The position numbers were made by a program, and so were the translations under genes. The notes under the pieces are model-generated. The model made no database searches and was not told where the DNA came from. It saw nothing but the letters and a program-made list of their open reading frames with translations. DNA of 64,000 bases from Lentilactobacillus curieae (GTDB lineage: Bacteria; Bacillota; Bacilli; Lactobacillales; Lactobacillaceae), in NCBI RefSeq assembly GCF_000785105.2, contig NZ_CP018906.1:1302001-1366000 (forward strand), in the 5' to 3' direction. Shown here piece by piece: positions 43,818 to 54,109 of this stretch (position 1 is the stretch's first letter; each line of letters begins with the position of its first letter).

Positions 43818-44456
43818 ATGCTTGTACTAGCCGGAACCATTGGCGCGGGAAAAACTTCTTTAACCCAAATGTTATCAAAACACTTGGAAACCCCAGCCTA
43901 TTATGAATCTGTTGATAATAACAAGATCTTGCCACTGTTTTATGAAAATCCAAAAAAGTATGCTTTTTTACTGCAAATCGATTTTTTAAATCGACGGATG
44001 GAAGATATTAAACGTGCTTGGAAAGATGGTCAAAGCGTTATGGACCGTTCTATCTTTGAAGACTCACTGTTATTCCATTTGAACGCTGACTTGGGTCGCT
44101 CTACTGATACCGAGGTTCAAATCTACGATTCATTATTGCAAAACATGATGCAAGAAATGCCTAATTCAAAGCATTCAAAGAACCCTGATTTGTTAATCCA
44201 CATTAATATTTCTTTCGATACAATGCTTGATCGAATCAAAAAGCGTGGCCGTCCATACGAACAAATTGAGACGGATCCTAGTTTGTTCCAATACTATAAG
44301 GACCTTAATTCTAGGTACTCAAATTGGTATGAACAATATGATAAATCACCAAAGATTCAGATTGACGGTGACCACTATGATTTTGTGGAAAGCGAAAGCG
44401 ACCGAAAGCAAGTTATTAATATAATCGATGATAAACTTAACGATTTGGCAATCTAG
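43818..44456 (+). CDS. Deoxynucleoside kinase (dAK/dGK type)
   Basis: A 212-residue kinase with P-loop LAGTIGAGKTSLTQML at about residues 4-19, the DRS motif in VMDRSIFED (about 78) and the lid region RIKKRGRPYEQIE. It phosphorylates deoxyadenosine, deoxyguanosine or deoxycytidine for nucleotide salvage; lactobacilli depend on such kinases. AAGGGGAA lies upstream of ATG 43818; the earlier start at 43761 overlaps the promoter and is rejected. Confidence 0.92.
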   Translation: MLVLAGTIGAGKTSLTQMLSKHLETPAYYESVDNNKILPLFYENPKKYAFLLQIDFLNRRMEDIKRAWKDGQSVMDRSIFEDSLLFHLNADLGRSTDTEVQIYDSLLQNMMQEMPNSKHSKNPDLLIHINISFDTMLDRIKKRGRPYEQIETDPSLFQYYKDLNSRYSNWYEQYDKSPKIQIDGDHYDFVESESDRKQVINIIDDKLNDLAI

Positions 44457-44459
44457 TGA

Positions 44460-44488
44460 TTGCAGTCTGACTTAGGATTGGTTATACT
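44460..44488 (+). promoter_or_regulatory. Promoter of serS
   Basis: TTGCAG (44460-44465), 17-base spacer, TATACT (44483-44488), about 15 bases ahead of the T-box leader. Confidence 0.75.
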
Positions 44489-44502
44489 TTAGTCAGTCAA
44501 AA

Positions 44503-44710
44503 ACGTTTCGTACCTTTAAGTAGATTTCAGAGAGGCAATGGTTGGTGTGAATTGCTATCGAAACTTCCAGTACGAGTGAACGGGCAGGTAATGCTGCACG
44601 GTTGTATGCCGTTACCATACTTTGAGTGTTTGGTCGCAAAATGTGGCTGAAAACTTGGGTGGTACCGCGAAAAAGGATCCTTCGTCCCAACGACGAGGGG
44701 TCCTTTTTAT
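44503..44710 (+). promoter_or_regulatory. T-box leader sensing tRNA-Ser
   Basis: T-box core TTGGGTGGTACCGCG (44655-44669) precedes a terminator (AAGGATCC ... CGTC / GACG ... GGTCCTTTTT, about 44673-44709). Stem I is closed by CGTAC (44509-44513) with GTACG (44580-44584). The codon just before the A preceding this strand is TCC (44576-44578), a serine codon, so it is the likely specifier. The apical hairpin GGCAAT...ATTGCT is in place. Confidence 0.93.
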
Positions 44711-44730
44711 ATATTTCGGAGGGATAAATA

Positions 44731-46020
44731 ATGCTAGATATTAAATTGATCAGAAAAGATCCACAATTTTACAAGGATAAGTTAGCAACTAGAAACGTTA
44801 AGCCCGAAACAATTGACGAATTATTGTCATTTGATACTAAACGCCGGGGATTAATTGTTCAATCAGAATCATTAAAAGCTAAGAGAAATGAAGTTTCAGA
44901 ACAAATTTCACAGCTTAAACGTAACAAAGAAGATGCTTCAAGTGCCATCAACGATATGAAAGAAGTCGGTGGCCAAATCAAGGAGCTAGATGAACAATTA
45001 CGTGAGATTGAGAATGACCAAAATAATTTGGCCGCCCACTTACCCAACGTTCCAGCCGATGATGTTCCCGTTGGATTAACTGAAGAAGGCGCTGTTGAGC
45101 TTAGAAAAGTTGGCGATTTACCGAACTACGACTTTAAGCCAAAAGAGCATTTTGAAATTGGTGAAGATCTTGGGATTTTAGACTTTGAACGGGCAGCTAA
45201 GGTATCAGGTAGCCGGTTTGTTTACTATGTCGGGGATGGTGCTTTACTAGAACGTGCCGTTTACAACTTCTTTCTTGATGAAAACGCCAAGGCTGGGTTT
45301 AAAGAAATGATTACCCCATACATGGTCAGCGATGATGCGATGTTTGGTACTGGCCAATTTCCTAAGTTTAAAGAAACTAAGGCTGGCTACGAGACGATGG
45401 ACGGTGATCGTGAATACACGCTAATCCCTACTGCCGAAGTTCCTTTGGTTAACTATCATCGTGAAGAAGTTCTCCCAGCAGAAGATTTACCAATGTCAGT
45501 AACCGCACTATCTCCTGCATTTAGATCTGAAGCCGGAAGTGCCGGAAAAGATACTCGTGGATTAATTCGTTTACATCAATTTAATAAGGTGGAAATGGTT
45601 AAGTTTACCAAACCTGAGCAATCATGGGATGCCTTGGAAGACTTGACTCACCAAGCAGAAAGCTTACTTCAAAAACTTGGTTTGGCATACCACGTGATTA
45701 CGTTAACCACTGGGGACATGAGTTTTACAGCTGCTAAGACTAATGATCTTGAAGTTTGGTTCCCAGCCCAAAATCGTTATCGCGAAATCTCGAGTTGTTC
45801 TAATACAACTGACTTCCAAGCAAGAAGAGCACACATTCAGTATCGGGATGAGGATGGTAAACTTCAATTCGTCCATACACTTAATGGTTCAGGATTGGCA
45901 GTTGGTAGAGCTGTCGCTGCAATTTTGGAGAATTATCAAAATGCAGATGGTACAGTTACGATCCCAGATGTGTTGGTTCCTTACATGCACGGAATGACTA
46001 AAATTGAAAAACAAAAGTAA
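44731..46020 (+). CDS. serS: Seryl-tRNA synthetase
   Basis: A 429-residue class II synthetase. The N-terminal antiparallel coiled-coil arm (about 30-105) holds the long arm of tRNA-Ser. The core shows motif 2 ([27 protein letters not shown]) and motif 3 ([19 protein letters not shown]). It charges tRNA-Ser. The gene follows its T-box leader closely and has its own terminator. Confidence 0.97.
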   Translation: MLDIKLIRKDPQFYKDKLATRNVKPETIDELLSFDTKRRGLIVQSESLKAKRNEVSEQISQLKRNKEDASSAINDMKEVGGQIKELDEQLREIENDQNNLAAHLPNVPADDVPVGLTEEGAVELRKVGDLPNYDFKPKEHFEIGEDLGILDFERAAKVSGSRFVYYVGDGALLERAVYNFFLDENAKAGFKEMITPYMVSDDAMFGTGQFPKFKETKAGYETMDGDREYTLIPTAEVPLVNYHREEVLPAEDLPMSVTALSPAFRSEAGSAGKDTRGLIRLHQFNKVEMVKFTKPEQSWDALEDLTHQAESLLQKLGLAYHVITLTTGDMSFTAAKTNDLEVWFPAQNRYREISSCSNTTDFQARRAHIQYRDEDGKLQFVHTLNGSGLAVGRAVAAILENYQNADGTVTIPDVLVPYMHGMTKIEKQK

Positions 46021-46032
46021 CTAAATAGATTT

Positions 46033-46074
46033 AAGGCCGGTAGTGAGAGTCATTCTCGCTATCGGCCTTTTGTT
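46033..46074 (+). terminator. Terminator of serS
   Basis: AAGGCCGGTAGTGAGA pairs with TCTCGCTATCGGCCTT (one mismatch), followed by T. Confidence 0.88.
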
Positions 46075-46153
46075 TAAAGTGTTGATTTGACGCGGGTTTG
46101 ATTGGCCTTCATTCGATCTGCCCGAAAAAAATCAGATAATCTCAAAAAAAGGC

Positions 46154-46182
46154 TTTTCATGAACGGCTAGATACGATATAAT
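46154..46182 (+). promoter_or_regulatory. Upstream promoter of the tRNA cluster
   Basis: TTTTCA, 17-base spacer, TATAAT (46177-46182). Confidence 0.55.
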
Positions 46183-46236
46183 AATTCTTGTCGAAAAATT
46201 GGCATTGCAATTAGAAAACAAACGTAAAATTGCTTC

Positions 46237-46265
46237 TTGACGCGGTCTGGTGGCGATGATACAAT
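46237..46265 (+). promoter_or_regulatory. Main promoter of the tRNA cluster
   Basis: TTGACG (46237-46242), 17-base spacer, TACAAT (46260-46265). It lies 50 bases before the first tRNA. Confidence 0.85.
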
Positions 46266-46315
46266 GTAATAGTTGCATTGAGGATGTCTCTATCATCCAT
46301 TTCTAAATGTACCAT

Positions 46316-46388
46316 GGAGGATTAGCTCAGCTGGGAGAGCATCTGCCTTACAAGCAGGAGGTCACAGGTTCGATCCCTGTATCCTCCA
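46316..46388 (+). tRNA. tRNA-Val(TAC)
   Basis: 73-base cloverleaf; the anticodon loop CTTACAA gives anticodon TAC. The acceptor stem GGAGGAT pairs with ATCCTCC. The CCA end is not encoded. Confidence 0.96.
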
Positions 46389-46391
46389 TAT

Positions 46392-46464
46392 GAGCCGTTA
46401 GCTCAGTTGGTAGAGCATCTGACTTTTAATCAGAGGGTCGGCAGTTCGAGACTGCCACGGCTCA
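46392..46464 (+). tRNA. tRNA-Lys(TTT)
   Basis: 73-base cloverleaf; acceptor GAGCCGT / ACGGCTC, anticodon loop CTTTTAA, anticodon TTT, T arm GGCAG-TTCGAGA-CTGCC. Confidence 0.96.
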
Positions 46465-46485
46465 TCGCCAGTTTTTCGAAGTTTT

Positions 46486-46567
46486 GCGGGCGTGGCGGAA
46501 CTGGCAGACGCGCTAGATTTAGGTTCTAGTGTCTATTGACGTGGGGGTTCGAATCCCTTCGCCCGCA
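46486..46567 (+). tRNA. tRNA-Leu(TAG)
   Basis: 82-base tRNA with a long variable arm (TGTCTATTGACGT). The anticodon stem CTAGA / TCTAG holds loop TTTAGGT, anticodon TAG. Confidence 0.95.
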
Positions 46568-46580
46568 GTTGTTCCAATAT

Positions 46581-46654
46581 GCCGACTTAGCTCAGTTGGT
46601 TAGAGCGCTTCACTAGTAATGAAGAGGTCGGGCGTTCGAATCGTCTAGTCGGCA
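46581..46654 (+). tRNA. tRNA-Thr(AGT)
   Basis: 74-base cloverleaf; anticodon stem CTTCA / TGAAG, loop CTAGTAA, anticodon AGT. Confidence 0.93.
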
Positions 46655-46659
46655 CTTTT

Positions 46660-46731
46660 GCGGAAGTAGTTCAGTGGTAGAACATCACCTTGCCATGGTG
46701 GGGGTCGCGGGTTCGAATCCCGTCTTCCGCT
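46660..46731 (+). tRNA. tRNA-Gly(GCC)
   Basis: 72-base cloverleaf; acceptor GCGGAAG / CTTCCGC, loop TTGCCAT, anticodon GCC. Confidence 0.95.
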
Positions 46732-46786
46732 TCCATCTTCGGATGGGAGTAGCAAGTGTTACTCGTTACAACTTAATATTTATTTT

Positions 46787-46860
46787 GCACCCATAGCGCA
46801 ACTGGATAGAGTGTCTGACTACGAATCAGAAGGTTGTAGGTTCGACTCCTACTGGGTGCA
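46787..46860 (+). tRNA. tRNA-Arg(ACG)
   Basis: 74-base cloverleaf; anticodon stem TCTGA / TCAGA, loop CTACGAA, anticodon ACG (read as ICG after deamination). Confidence 0.95.
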
Positions 46861-46888
46861 TTTTTTATGCCGTTTTATCGGTATATTT

Positions 46889-46962
46889 CGGGAAGTAGCT
46901 CAGCTTGGTAGAGCACCTGGTTTGGGACCAGGGGGTCGCAGGTTCGAATCCTGTCTTCCCGA
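46889..46962 (+). tRNA. tRNA-Pro(TGG)
   Basis: 74-base cloverleaf; acceptor CGGGAAG / CTTCCCG, anticodon stem CCTGG / CCAGG, loop TTTGGGA, anticodon TGG. Nearly the same body as the tRNA-Pro at 47116. Confidence 0.95.
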
Positions 46963-47115
46963 TAGTCAATTACATAGCGTCACCAAGATCGTTGGACATG
47001 AATTAGTTAATTCATGTCCTTTTCTTATCCACGATTGTTTAGCCTTGTCTGACCTTGTTTTAGTTATTAACATTTGTGCTATATTATATAGATAGTAATT
47101 AAATATGCACATTAT

Positions 47116-47189
47116 CGGGAAGTAGCTCAGCTTGGTAGAGCACTACGTTCGGGACGTAGGGGTCGCAAGTTCAAATCTTGTTTTCCCGA
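47116..47189 (+). tRNA. tRNA-Pro(CGG)
   Basis: 74-base cloverleaf; anticodon stem CTACG / CGTAG, loop TTCGGGA, anticodon CGG. The body matches the tRNA-Pro(TGG) 150 bases upstream except the anticodon arm and a compensated change in the T arm (GCAAG-TTCAAAT-CTTGT). It is separated from the main cluster by about 150 bases. Confidence 0.92.
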
Positions 47190-47213
47190 TTTTTTTGTAT
47201 CAAGAGATATTAA

Positions 47214-47241
47214 TTGCAATTTAATGGTGGATTCGTATAAT
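47214..47241 (+). promoter_or_regulatory. Promoter of ctsR-clpC
   Basis: TTGCAA (47214-47219), 16-base spacer, TATAAT (47236-47241). Confidence 0.8.
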
Positions 47242-47244
47242 AAT

Positions 47245-47261
47245 AGTCAGGATTAGTCAAG
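47245..47261 (+). promoter_or_regulatory. CtsR operator
   Basis: Two direct heptads AGTCAGG and AGTCAAG separated by ATT, matching the CtsR box (RGTCADN-NAN-RGTCADN). They lie directly after the -10 element of the ctsR promoter, so CtsR should repress its own operon. Confidence 0.87.
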
Positions 47262-47275
47262 GATTGGGTGATTAT

Positions 47276-47743
47276 ATGGCTGACGAAAATATTTCAGATT
47301 TAATTGAAAAGTATTTAAAGAAAATTCTAGCGGAAAACGAAACTGTTAAGATTCGTCGTTCAGAAATTGCCGGTTTATTTGACGTGGTTCCTTCCCAGAT
47401 AAACTATGTGATCAACACACGTTTTACCATTCAAAATGGGTATATTGTGGAAAGTAAGCGTGGTGGCGGAGGATACATTCGGATTGAAAAAGTGCATCTG
47501 CTAGACGATATTGATATATTAGATTCATTGATTGCGGCAATTGGTAACGAAATTTCGAAAAGAGATAGTGAAACAATCGTCTCAACGTTATATAATAATG
47601 AATTAATTAATCGAAGAGAGGCAAGCATTATACTATCTGCGATTGATAAGAGTGCAATTGATTTGAACAATAATGAATTAACGGCTATACTTCGGGCTAA
47701 CATTATGATTTCTATTTTGAACCGGTTGAAGTATGACCGCTAG
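47276..47743 (+). CDS. ctsR: Transcriptional repressor CtsR
   Basis: A 155-residue repressor of class III heat-shock genes. The winged-helix part (about 1-70) holds RRSEIAGLFDVVPSQINYVINTRFTIQNGYIVESKRGGGGYIRI; the RGGGGYIRI wing senses heat and binds DNA. The C-terminal part forms the dimer. ATG 47276 follows GGGTGAT. clpC starts 15 bases after its stop; mcsA and mcsB are absent between them, which is normal in lactobacilli. Confidence 0.96.
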   Translation: MADENISDLIEKYLKKILAENETVKIRRSEIAGLFDVVPSQINYVINTRFTIQNGYIVESKRGGGGYIRIEKVHLLDDIDILDSLIAAIGNEISKRDSETIVSTLYNNELINRREASIILSAIDKSAIDLNNNELTAILRANIMISILNRLKYDR

Positions 47744-47758
47744 GAAGCGAGGGTATAT

Positions 47759-50245
47759 ATGGATAATTTATTCACACCAAGCGCAAAGAACGTTCTTTCT
47801 ATAGCTCAACGGCAGGCTAAGCGTTTTAAACACCAAGCAATTGGTACTGAACACTTGTTGCTCGGGCTACTTATCGAAACAAACGGGATTGCTTACAAGG
47901 CACTTTCACAGTTTTCGGTAACTTCTGAAGATATTATTGAAGAAGTTGAACGATTTGCCGGATATGGTACTTTAAAAGACTTAGATTCGAATGATTATTT
48001 ACCATACTCTCCAAAGGCAAAAGAGGTGTTGGCTCAGGCTGGCGATTTTGCTAAGAAGAATGGTGTTCCTAAAGTTGGAACTGAGCATATTTTACTAGCA
48101 CTGTTAACTGACGATGAAGCACTCTCTTCACGGATTTTAATTAATCTTGGACTCGACTTAGCTCAAATCAGAAAGGTTACCCTGCGGAAGATGGGGGTTA
48201 GTGGTGGCTCAATGGCAACTAACAACGGACCAAAACGTAGAGGTCAAAACCAACAAAAACAAAGTGATTCTGCAACACCTACAATTGATTCACTTGCGCG
48301 TGATTTAACTGAATTAGCGCGTGAGGACAAACTCGATCCAACTATTGGCCGTGATTTAGAAGTTAAGCGGGTTATTCAGATTTTGGCTCGTAGAACTAAA
48401 AATAATCCTGTATTGATTGGTGAGCCAGGCGTTGGTAAGACAGCAATCGCTGAAGGACTAGCCCAGAAGATTGTCGGCGGTGAAGTCCCATCAGATATGG
48501 AAAGCAAGCGACTAATGATGCTTGATATGGGTTCTTTAGTTGCCGGAACAAAGTATCGTGGTGAATTTGAGGATCGTTTGAAGAAAGTTATCGAAGAAAT
48601 TTACCAAGACGGTAACATCATTCTCTTCATTGATGAATTGCACACTTTGATTGGTGCTGGGGGTGCTGAAGGTGCAATCGATGCATCTAACATTTTAAAA
48701 CCAGCATTAGCTCGTGGCGAGTTACAATTGATTGGTGCAACTACTTTGGATGAATATCAAAAGTACATTGAATCTGATTCAGCTCTTGAACGTAGATTTG
48801 CCAAAGTTAGTGTTGCTGAACCAACTACTGACGAAACTTTGGAAATTCTAAAAGGGTTAAGACCTAAGTACGAAGCTCACCACCAAGTAGAAATTACCGA
48901 TGAAGCTCTTGAAGCTGCTGTTTCACTTTCAAGTCGCTACATTTCAGATAGATTCTTGCCAGATAAGGCAATCGATTTGATGGATGAAGCAGCCGCCAAG
49001 GTTAGAATTGATAAGCTAGAAAATGGCAAGACTCAAACGGATCATCAAAAAGTTTCAGAATTATATGGTGAACTTAACGAGGCGTTACTTGCACAAGATT
49101 ATGAAGCTGCCGCAAAGCTACGTAAGCAAGTTAATGCATTAGAAGCTAAATTAGCAAAAACTGCTGACTCAGATGACAAGCCTAACTATAAAGTTAAGGA
49201 AACTGAGGATGATGTTGCTGAGGTTGTTTCTGAGTGGACTGGTGTTCCAGTTACCCAGATGACCAAGACTGAAGCTGACAAATTAGTGAACTTGGAAGAT
49301 GTCCTCCATAAGCGGGTCATTGGCCAGGAAGAGGCGATTTCAGCAGTTTCAAGGTCAATTAGACGTGCTAGAAGTGGTCTGAAGGATCCTAATCGTCCAA
49401 TTGGTTCATTTATGTTCCTAGGACCTACCGGAGTTGGTAAAACGGAATTGGCTAAGGCGGTTGCAGAAGCAGTCTTTGGCTCAGAAGACGATATTATCCG
49501 AGTGGATATGAGTGAGTTCATGGAAAAATACTCGACTAGTCGTTTGATTGGTTCAGCTCCTGGTTACGTTGGTTATGATGAGGGTGGTCAATTAACTGAA
49601 AAGGTTCGTCAAAAGCCATATTCAGTTGTTTTATTCGATGAGGTCGAAAAGGCTCACCCAGATGTATTTAATCTTTTACTTCAAGTATTGGATGATGGTT
49701 TCCTAAGTGACTCTAAGGGTCGTAAGATTGACTTTAGAAACACAGTAATCATCATGACTTCTAACTTGGGAGCAACTACTCTTCGTGATAAGAAGACTGT
49801 TGGTTTCGGTGCTGAAGAGGCTAGTGAAGATTACAACGCTATGAAATCAACGATTCAAGAAGCACTTAAGCAGAGATTCCGTCCTGAATTCCTTAACAGA
49901 ATTGACGAGACAGTCATCTTCCATTCATTAACTAAGAATGAATTGAGTCAAATCGTTAACTTGATGACTAAACCAGTTGTTAATAGGATTCACGAACAGG
50001 GAATCGACATTAAAGTAACCAAGACAGCAATTAACATTATTGCCAAGAACGGTTATGATCCTGAGTACGGTGCTCGTCCAATTAGAAGGGCAATCCAAAC
50101 TCAACTTGAAGATAATCTAAGCGCTAAGTTGCTTGCAAAGGAAATTGTCCCTGGAGATTCAGTTACCGTTGGTGGCAGAAATAATCAGATTACAATTTCG
50201 GTCAAGAAACCTGAACCTAAGGGCTTAGTTAAAAATAAAAAGTAA
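47759..50245 (+). CDS. clpC: ATP-dependent Clp protease ATP-binding subunit ClpC
   Basis: An 828-residue Hsp100 unfoldase that feeds damaged proteins to ClpP. Order: N-terminal double Clp repeat (1-145), AAA-1 with Walker [10 protein letters not shown] (about 222), a UVR-containing middle domain ([31 protein letters not shown]), AAA-2 with GPTGVGKTE (about 558), and a C-terminal small domain. It is complete. It is the second gene of the CtsR operon. Confidence 0.97.
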   Translation: MDNLFTPSAKNVLSIAQRQAKRFKHQAIGTEHLLLGLLIETNGIAYKALSQFSVTSEDIIEEVERFAGYGTLKDLDSNDYLPYSPKAKEVLAQAGDFAKKNGVPKVGTEHILLALLTDDEALSSRILINLGLDLAQIRKVTLRKMGVSGGSMATNNGPKRRGQNQQKQSDSATPTIDSLARDLTELAREDKLDPTIGRDLEVKRVIQILARRTKNNPVLIGEPGVGKTAIAEGLAQKIVGGEVPSDMESKRLMMLDMGSLVAGTKYRGEFEDRLKKVIEEIYQDGNIILFIDELHTLIGAGGAEGAIDASNILKPALARGELQLIGATTLDEYQKYIESDSALERRFAKVSVAEPTTDETLEILKGLRPKYEAHHQVEITDEALEAAVSLSSRYISDRFLPDKAIDLMDEAAAKVRIDKLENGKTQTDHQKVSELYGELNEALLAQDYEAAAKLRKQVNALEAKLAKTADSDDKPNYKVKETEDDVAEVVSEWTGVPVTQMTKTEADKLVNLEDVLHKRVIGQEEAISAVSRSIRRARSGLKDPNRPIGSFMFLGPTGVGKTELAKAVAEAVFGSEDDIIRVDMSEFMEKYSTSRLIGSAPGYVGYDEGGQLTEKVRQKPYSVVLFDEVEKAHPDVFNLLLQVLDDGFLSDSKGRKIDFRNTVIIMTSNLGATTLRDKKTVGFGAEEASEDYNAMKSTIQEALKQRFRPEFLNRIDETVIFHSLTKNELSQIVNLMTKPVVNRIHEQGIDIKVTKTAINIIAKNGYDPEYGARPIRRAIQTQLEDNLSAKLLAKEIVPGDSVTVGGRNNQITISVKKPEPKGLVKNKK

Positions 50246-50271
50246 ACAGTTTTTCGATGTAAGGCAAACTA

Positions 50272-50300
50272 TTGACATTTAATATGTAAGTTGGTATATT
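50272..50300 (+). promoter_or_regulatory. Promoter of rpoB-rpoC
   Basis: Consensus TTGACA (50272-50277), a 17-base spacer and TATATT (50295-50300). It is independent of clpC. Confidence 0.9.
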
Positions 50301-50318
50301 AACAGTTGTATTTGTTGT

Positions 50319-50468
50319 GAATCGAAATGGTCAGCGCGATCTATTGTCCGGGTTGACCTGCATAAAAACCAAAAGCAAGTTTGAGCTTGTTTTTGGATTT
50401 TTTTTGCTCAAAATCCGGCAAATTTGCTAAAAAAGGCAAATTGTAATCAAACTGTAACATTTCGATTC
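50319..50468 (+). ncRNA. Structured rpoB leader, Lacto-rpoB-like
   Basis: GAATCGAAATG (50319-50329) is the exact complement of CATTTCGATTC (50458-50468), so an 11-bp helix closes a 150-base element. Inside are GGTCA / TGACC (about 50329-50358) and CCAAAA-G-CAAG / CTTG-T-TTTTGG (about 50369-50395) hairpins, then an A/T-rich GCAAATTTGC palindrome. The Lacto-rpoB RNA motif is known in lactic acid bacteria from rpoB 5' UTRs; position and size fit, but I could not check the consensus. Confidence 0.75.
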
Positions 50469-50494
50469 GGGAATTTTTGTGAGAGGTGAAAAAC

Positions 50495-53400
50495 TTGGCA
50501 GGACATTTAGTTAAATATGGAAAACACCGCACCCGTCGAAGTTATGCACGTATCAAAGAAGTGCTAGATTTACCTAATCTGATTGAAATCCAAAGCGATT
50601 CATATAATTGGTTCTTGGATGACGGATTACGGGAAACATTCGATGGCATTATGCCAATTGACGATTTCCAAGGAAAATTATCATTGGAATTTGTTGATTA
50701 TCAACTTTTAGAGCCAAAGTATACTGTTGACGAGGCTCGTGAACACGAAGCCAACTATTCAGCACCATTGCACATCACTTTGAAATTGACTAACCACGAA
50801 ACTGGCGAAATCAAGACTCAAGATGTGTTCTTTGGTGACTTCCCATTGATGACTAATCAAGGTACTTTTATCATCAATGGTGCAGAACGAGTTATTGTTT
50901 CTCAATTAGTTCGTTCTCCTGGTGTTTACTACCATGAAGATAACGATAAAAATGGTAAGGTTTCATTTGGTACAACCATCATCCCTAACCGTGGTGCATG
51001 GCTAGAATTTGAAACTGATGCAAAGAACATTTCATATGTACGTATTGATAGAACTCGTAAGATTCCGTTGACTGAGTTGGTTCGTTCATTAGGTTTTGGT
51101 GATGATTCAGAAATCACTGAAATCTTTGGTGAAAACGACAGTTTGGAACTTACTCTTGAAAAGGACGTTCATAAAGATACTGACGATTCACGTGTTGAAG
51201 AGTCATTGAAAGATATCTACGAGCGTTTGCGGCCTGGTGAACCTAAGACTGCTGATTCTTCAAGAAGTTTATTGACTGCGCGTTTCTTTGATCCAAAGCG
51301 TTACGATATGGCTCCAGTTGGTCGTTACAAGACTAACAAGAAGCTCAGTTTAAAGACTCGTCTTTTGGGACTTACTCTTGCTGAAACTTTAGCTGATCCT
51401 GATACTGGTGAAGTTATTGCTCAAAAGGGTACTTTAGTGACCAAGGATGTAATGAAAGATTTGAGCCCATACTTGGATAACAAGGACTTCAAGGCATACA
51501 CATTCAACCCTTCAGAAGAAGCCGTTGTTACTGAGCCAATGACTGTGCAAATTATCAAGGTTCAATCAGAAAACGATCCTGAGAGAGTTGTTCCAGTTAT
51601 TGGTAACGACAACATTAGTCTCGACTTCAAGCACATTACTCCAGCTGACATCATCGCATCAATGAACTACTTCTTTAACTTACAAGAAGGTATTGGTTCA
51701 ACTGATGATATCGATCACTTGGGTAACCGTCGTATCCGTTCAGTTGGTGAGTTACTACAAAACCAATTTAGAATCGGACTTTCACGGATGGAACGTGTTG
51801 TACGTGAAAGAATGTCTATTCAAGACAGTGCAACTGTTACACCACAACAATTGATTAACATTCGTCCTGTTGTAGCATCAATCAAGGAATTCTTCGGTTC
51901 TTCTCAACTCTCACAATTCATGGACCAAACTAATCCATTGGGTGAATTGACACACAAACGTCGTCTATCAGCCCTTGGACCTGGTGGTTTGACTCGTGAC
52001 CGTGCCGGATATGAAGTTCGTGACGTTCACTATACCCACTATGGCCGTATGTGTCCTATTGAAACTCCTGAAGGTCCTAACATTGGATTGATCAACAGTT
52101 TGTCAAGTTATGCCCGAGTTAACAGATATGGGTTCATTGAAACTCCATACCGTCGTGTTGACTGGACTTCTCACAAAGTTACTGATCGAATCGATTATTT
52201 GACTGCTGACGAAGAAGATAACTTCGTTATTGCACAGGCCAACTCACCATTGAATGACGACGGTTCATTTGTAAATGACGTTGTTATGGCTCGTGCTAAG
52301 TCAAATAACATCGAAACTGGAATCGAAAACGTCGATTACATGGACGTTTCTCCTAAGCAAGTAGTTGCCGTTGCGACTGCATGTATTCCTTTCTTGGAAA
52401 ATGATGACTCAAACCGTGCCTTAATGGGTGCTAACATGCAGCGTCAAGCCGTTCCTTTGGTTGACCCTCATGCTCCACTTATTGGTACTGGTATTGAATA
52501 TAAAGCAGCTCATGATTCTGGTGTTGCTTTGATTTGTAAGTATGACGGTACCGTTGAATACGTTGATTCACGTGAAGTTCGTGTTCGTCGCGAAGATGGT
52601 ACTCTTGATACCTACAAGCTAATGAAATTCCACCGTTCAAACGGTGGTAAGAACTACAACCAACGTCCAATCGTTAAGACAGGGGACAAAGTTGATGCTG
52701 ACGAAATCTTAGCTGATGGTCCATCAATGGAAAACGGAGAGCTTGCTCTTGGTCAAAACCCAGTTGTTGCCTTCATGACTTGGCAAGGATATAACTTTGA
52801 AGATGCCATCGCTATCAACGAGCGATTGGTTAAGGATGATGTTTACACATCAATCCATATCGAAGAGTACGAATCAGAAACTCGGGACACTAAACTTGGA
52901 CCTGAGGAAATGACTCGTGAGCTTCCTAACGTTGGTGAGGACGCACTTAAGAACCTTGATGAAAACGGTACTGTAATGATTGGTGCTGAAGTTCATGATG
53001 GTGATATCTTGGTTGGTAAAGTTACTCCTAAGGGTGTTACTGAATTATCAGCCGAAGAGCGTTTGCTGCATGCCATCTTTGGTGAAAAATCACGTGAAGT
53101 TCGTGATACATCACTTAGAGTTCCTCATGGTGGTGGCGGTATCGTCCAAGACGTTAAGGTCTTCACTCGTGAGAATGGTGACGAACTATCTCCAGGTGTT
53201 AACAAGATGATCCGGGTTTATATTGCTCAAAAACGTAAGCTCCAAGTTGGTGACAAGATGGCCGGTCGTCATGGTAACAAGGGTACAGTTTCAGTGGTTA
53301 TTCCTGAAGAAGATATGCCTTACTTGCCAGACGGAACACCAATCGACATTATGCTTAGTCCCATGGGTGTGCCATCTCGTATGAACATCGGACAAGTTTT

Positions 53401-54094
53401 GGAAATCCATTTAGGTATGGCTGCTAGAAAACTTGGTATCCACATGGCTACACCTGTTTTCGATGGTGCTCAAGATAGTGATATTTGGGATGCTGTTAAG
53501 GAAGCTGGTATGGCTGATGATGGTAAGACTGTTGTTTACGATGGTCGTACCGGTGAACCATTTGACAAACGAATTGCCGTTGGGGTTATGCATTACATGA
53601 AGCTTGCCCACATGGTTGACGATAAGATTCATGCTCGTTCAATTGGACCTTACTCATTAGTTACGCAACAACCACTTGGTGGTAAAGCACAATTTGGTGG
53701 CCAGCGTTTCGGTGAAATGGAAGTTTGGGCACTTGAAGCTTATGGTGCAGCTTATACATTGCAAGAAATCTTAACTTACAAGTCTGATGATGTTACCGGA
53801 CGGGTTAAGACTTATGAAGCAATTGTTAAGGGTGAACCAATTCCTAAGCCAGGTGTTCCAGAATCATTCCGAGTTCTTGTTAAAGAACTTCAATCTCTTG
53901 GTCTTGATATGAAAGTGCTCGATAACAGCAAGAAGGAAATCGAACTTCGTGATTTAGACGATGACGATGATGTCTTGAATGTTGATGCTATCAGCAAGAT
54001 GGCAGAACAAAAAGCACAGCAGGAAAGTCAAGCTGCAGAAAACCAAGAATCTCAACAAGCAGAATCAACTCAAACGAACAACAACGAACAGTAA
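50495..54094 (+). CDS. rpoB: RNA polymerase subunit beta
   Basis: A 1199-residue beta subunit. The rifampicin pocket ([30 protein letters not shown]) is wild type at the usual resistance residues. Later [12 protein letters not shown] and the C-terminal clamp region [22 protein letters not shown] are intact. The tail is Gln/Glu-rich. TTG 50495 is chosen: AGAGGTG is 6 bases upstream, and the GTG at 50486 lies inside that ribosome site. Start [12 protein letters not shown] matches lactobacilli. It is cotranscribed with rpoC. Confidence 0.97.
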   Translation: MAGHLVKYGKHRTRRSYARIKEVLDLPNLIEIQSDSYNWFLDDGLRETFDGIMPIDDFQGKLSLEFVDYQLLEPKYTVDEAREHEANYSAPLHITLKLTNHETGEIKTQDVFFGDFPLMTNQGTFIINGAERVIVSQLVRSPGVYYHEDNDKNGKVSFGTTIIPNRGAWLEFETDAKNISYVRIDRTRKIPLTELVRSLGFGDDSEITEIFGENDSLELTLEKDVHKDTDDSRVEESLKDIYERLRPGEPKTADSSRSLLTARFFDPKRYDMAPVGRYKTNKKLSLKTRLLGLTLAETLADPDTGEVIAQKGTLVTKDVMKDLSPYLDNKDFKAYTFNPSEEAVVTEPMTVQIIKVQSENDPERVVPVIGNDNISLDFKHITPADIIASMNYFFNLQEGIGSTDDIDHLGNRRIRSVGELLQNQFRIGLSRMERVVRERMSIQDSATVTPQQLINIRPVVASIKEFFGSSQLSQFMDQTNPLGELTHKRRLSALGPGGLTRDRAGYEVRDVHYTHYGRMCPIETPEGPNIGLINSLSSYARVNRYGFIETPYRRVDWTSHKVTDRIDYLTADEEDNFVIAQANSPLNDDGSFVNDVVMARAKSNNIETGIENVDYMDVSPKQVVAVATACIPFLENDDSNRALMGANMQRQAVPLVDPHAPLIGTGIEYKAAHDSGVALICKYDGTVEYVDSREVRVRREDGTLDTYKLMKFHRSNGGKNYNQRPIVKTGDKVDADEILADGPSMENGELALGQNPVVAFMTWQGYNFEDAIAINERLVKDDVYTSIHIEEYESETRDTKLGPEEMTRELPNVGEDALKNLDENGTVMIGAEVHDGDILVGKVTPKGVTELSAEERLLHAIFGEKSREVRDTSLRVPHGGGGIVQDVKVFTRENGDELSPGVNKMIRVYIAQKRKLQVGDKMAGRHGNKGTVSVVIPEEDMPYLPDGTPIDIMLSPMGVPSRMNIGQVLEIHLGMAARKLGIHMATPVFDGAQDSDIWDAVKEAGMADDGKTVVYDGRTGEPFDKRIAVGVMHYMKLAHMVDDKIHARSIGPYSLVTQQPLGGKAQFGGQRFGEMEVWALEAYGAAYTLQEILTYKSDDVTGRVKTYEAIVKGEPIPKPGVPESFRVLVKELQSLGLDMKVLDNSKKEIELRDLDDDDDVLNVDAISKMAEQKAQQESQAAENQESQQAESTQTNNNEQ

Positions 54095-54109
54095 TGGGAG
54101 GTTGAACTA

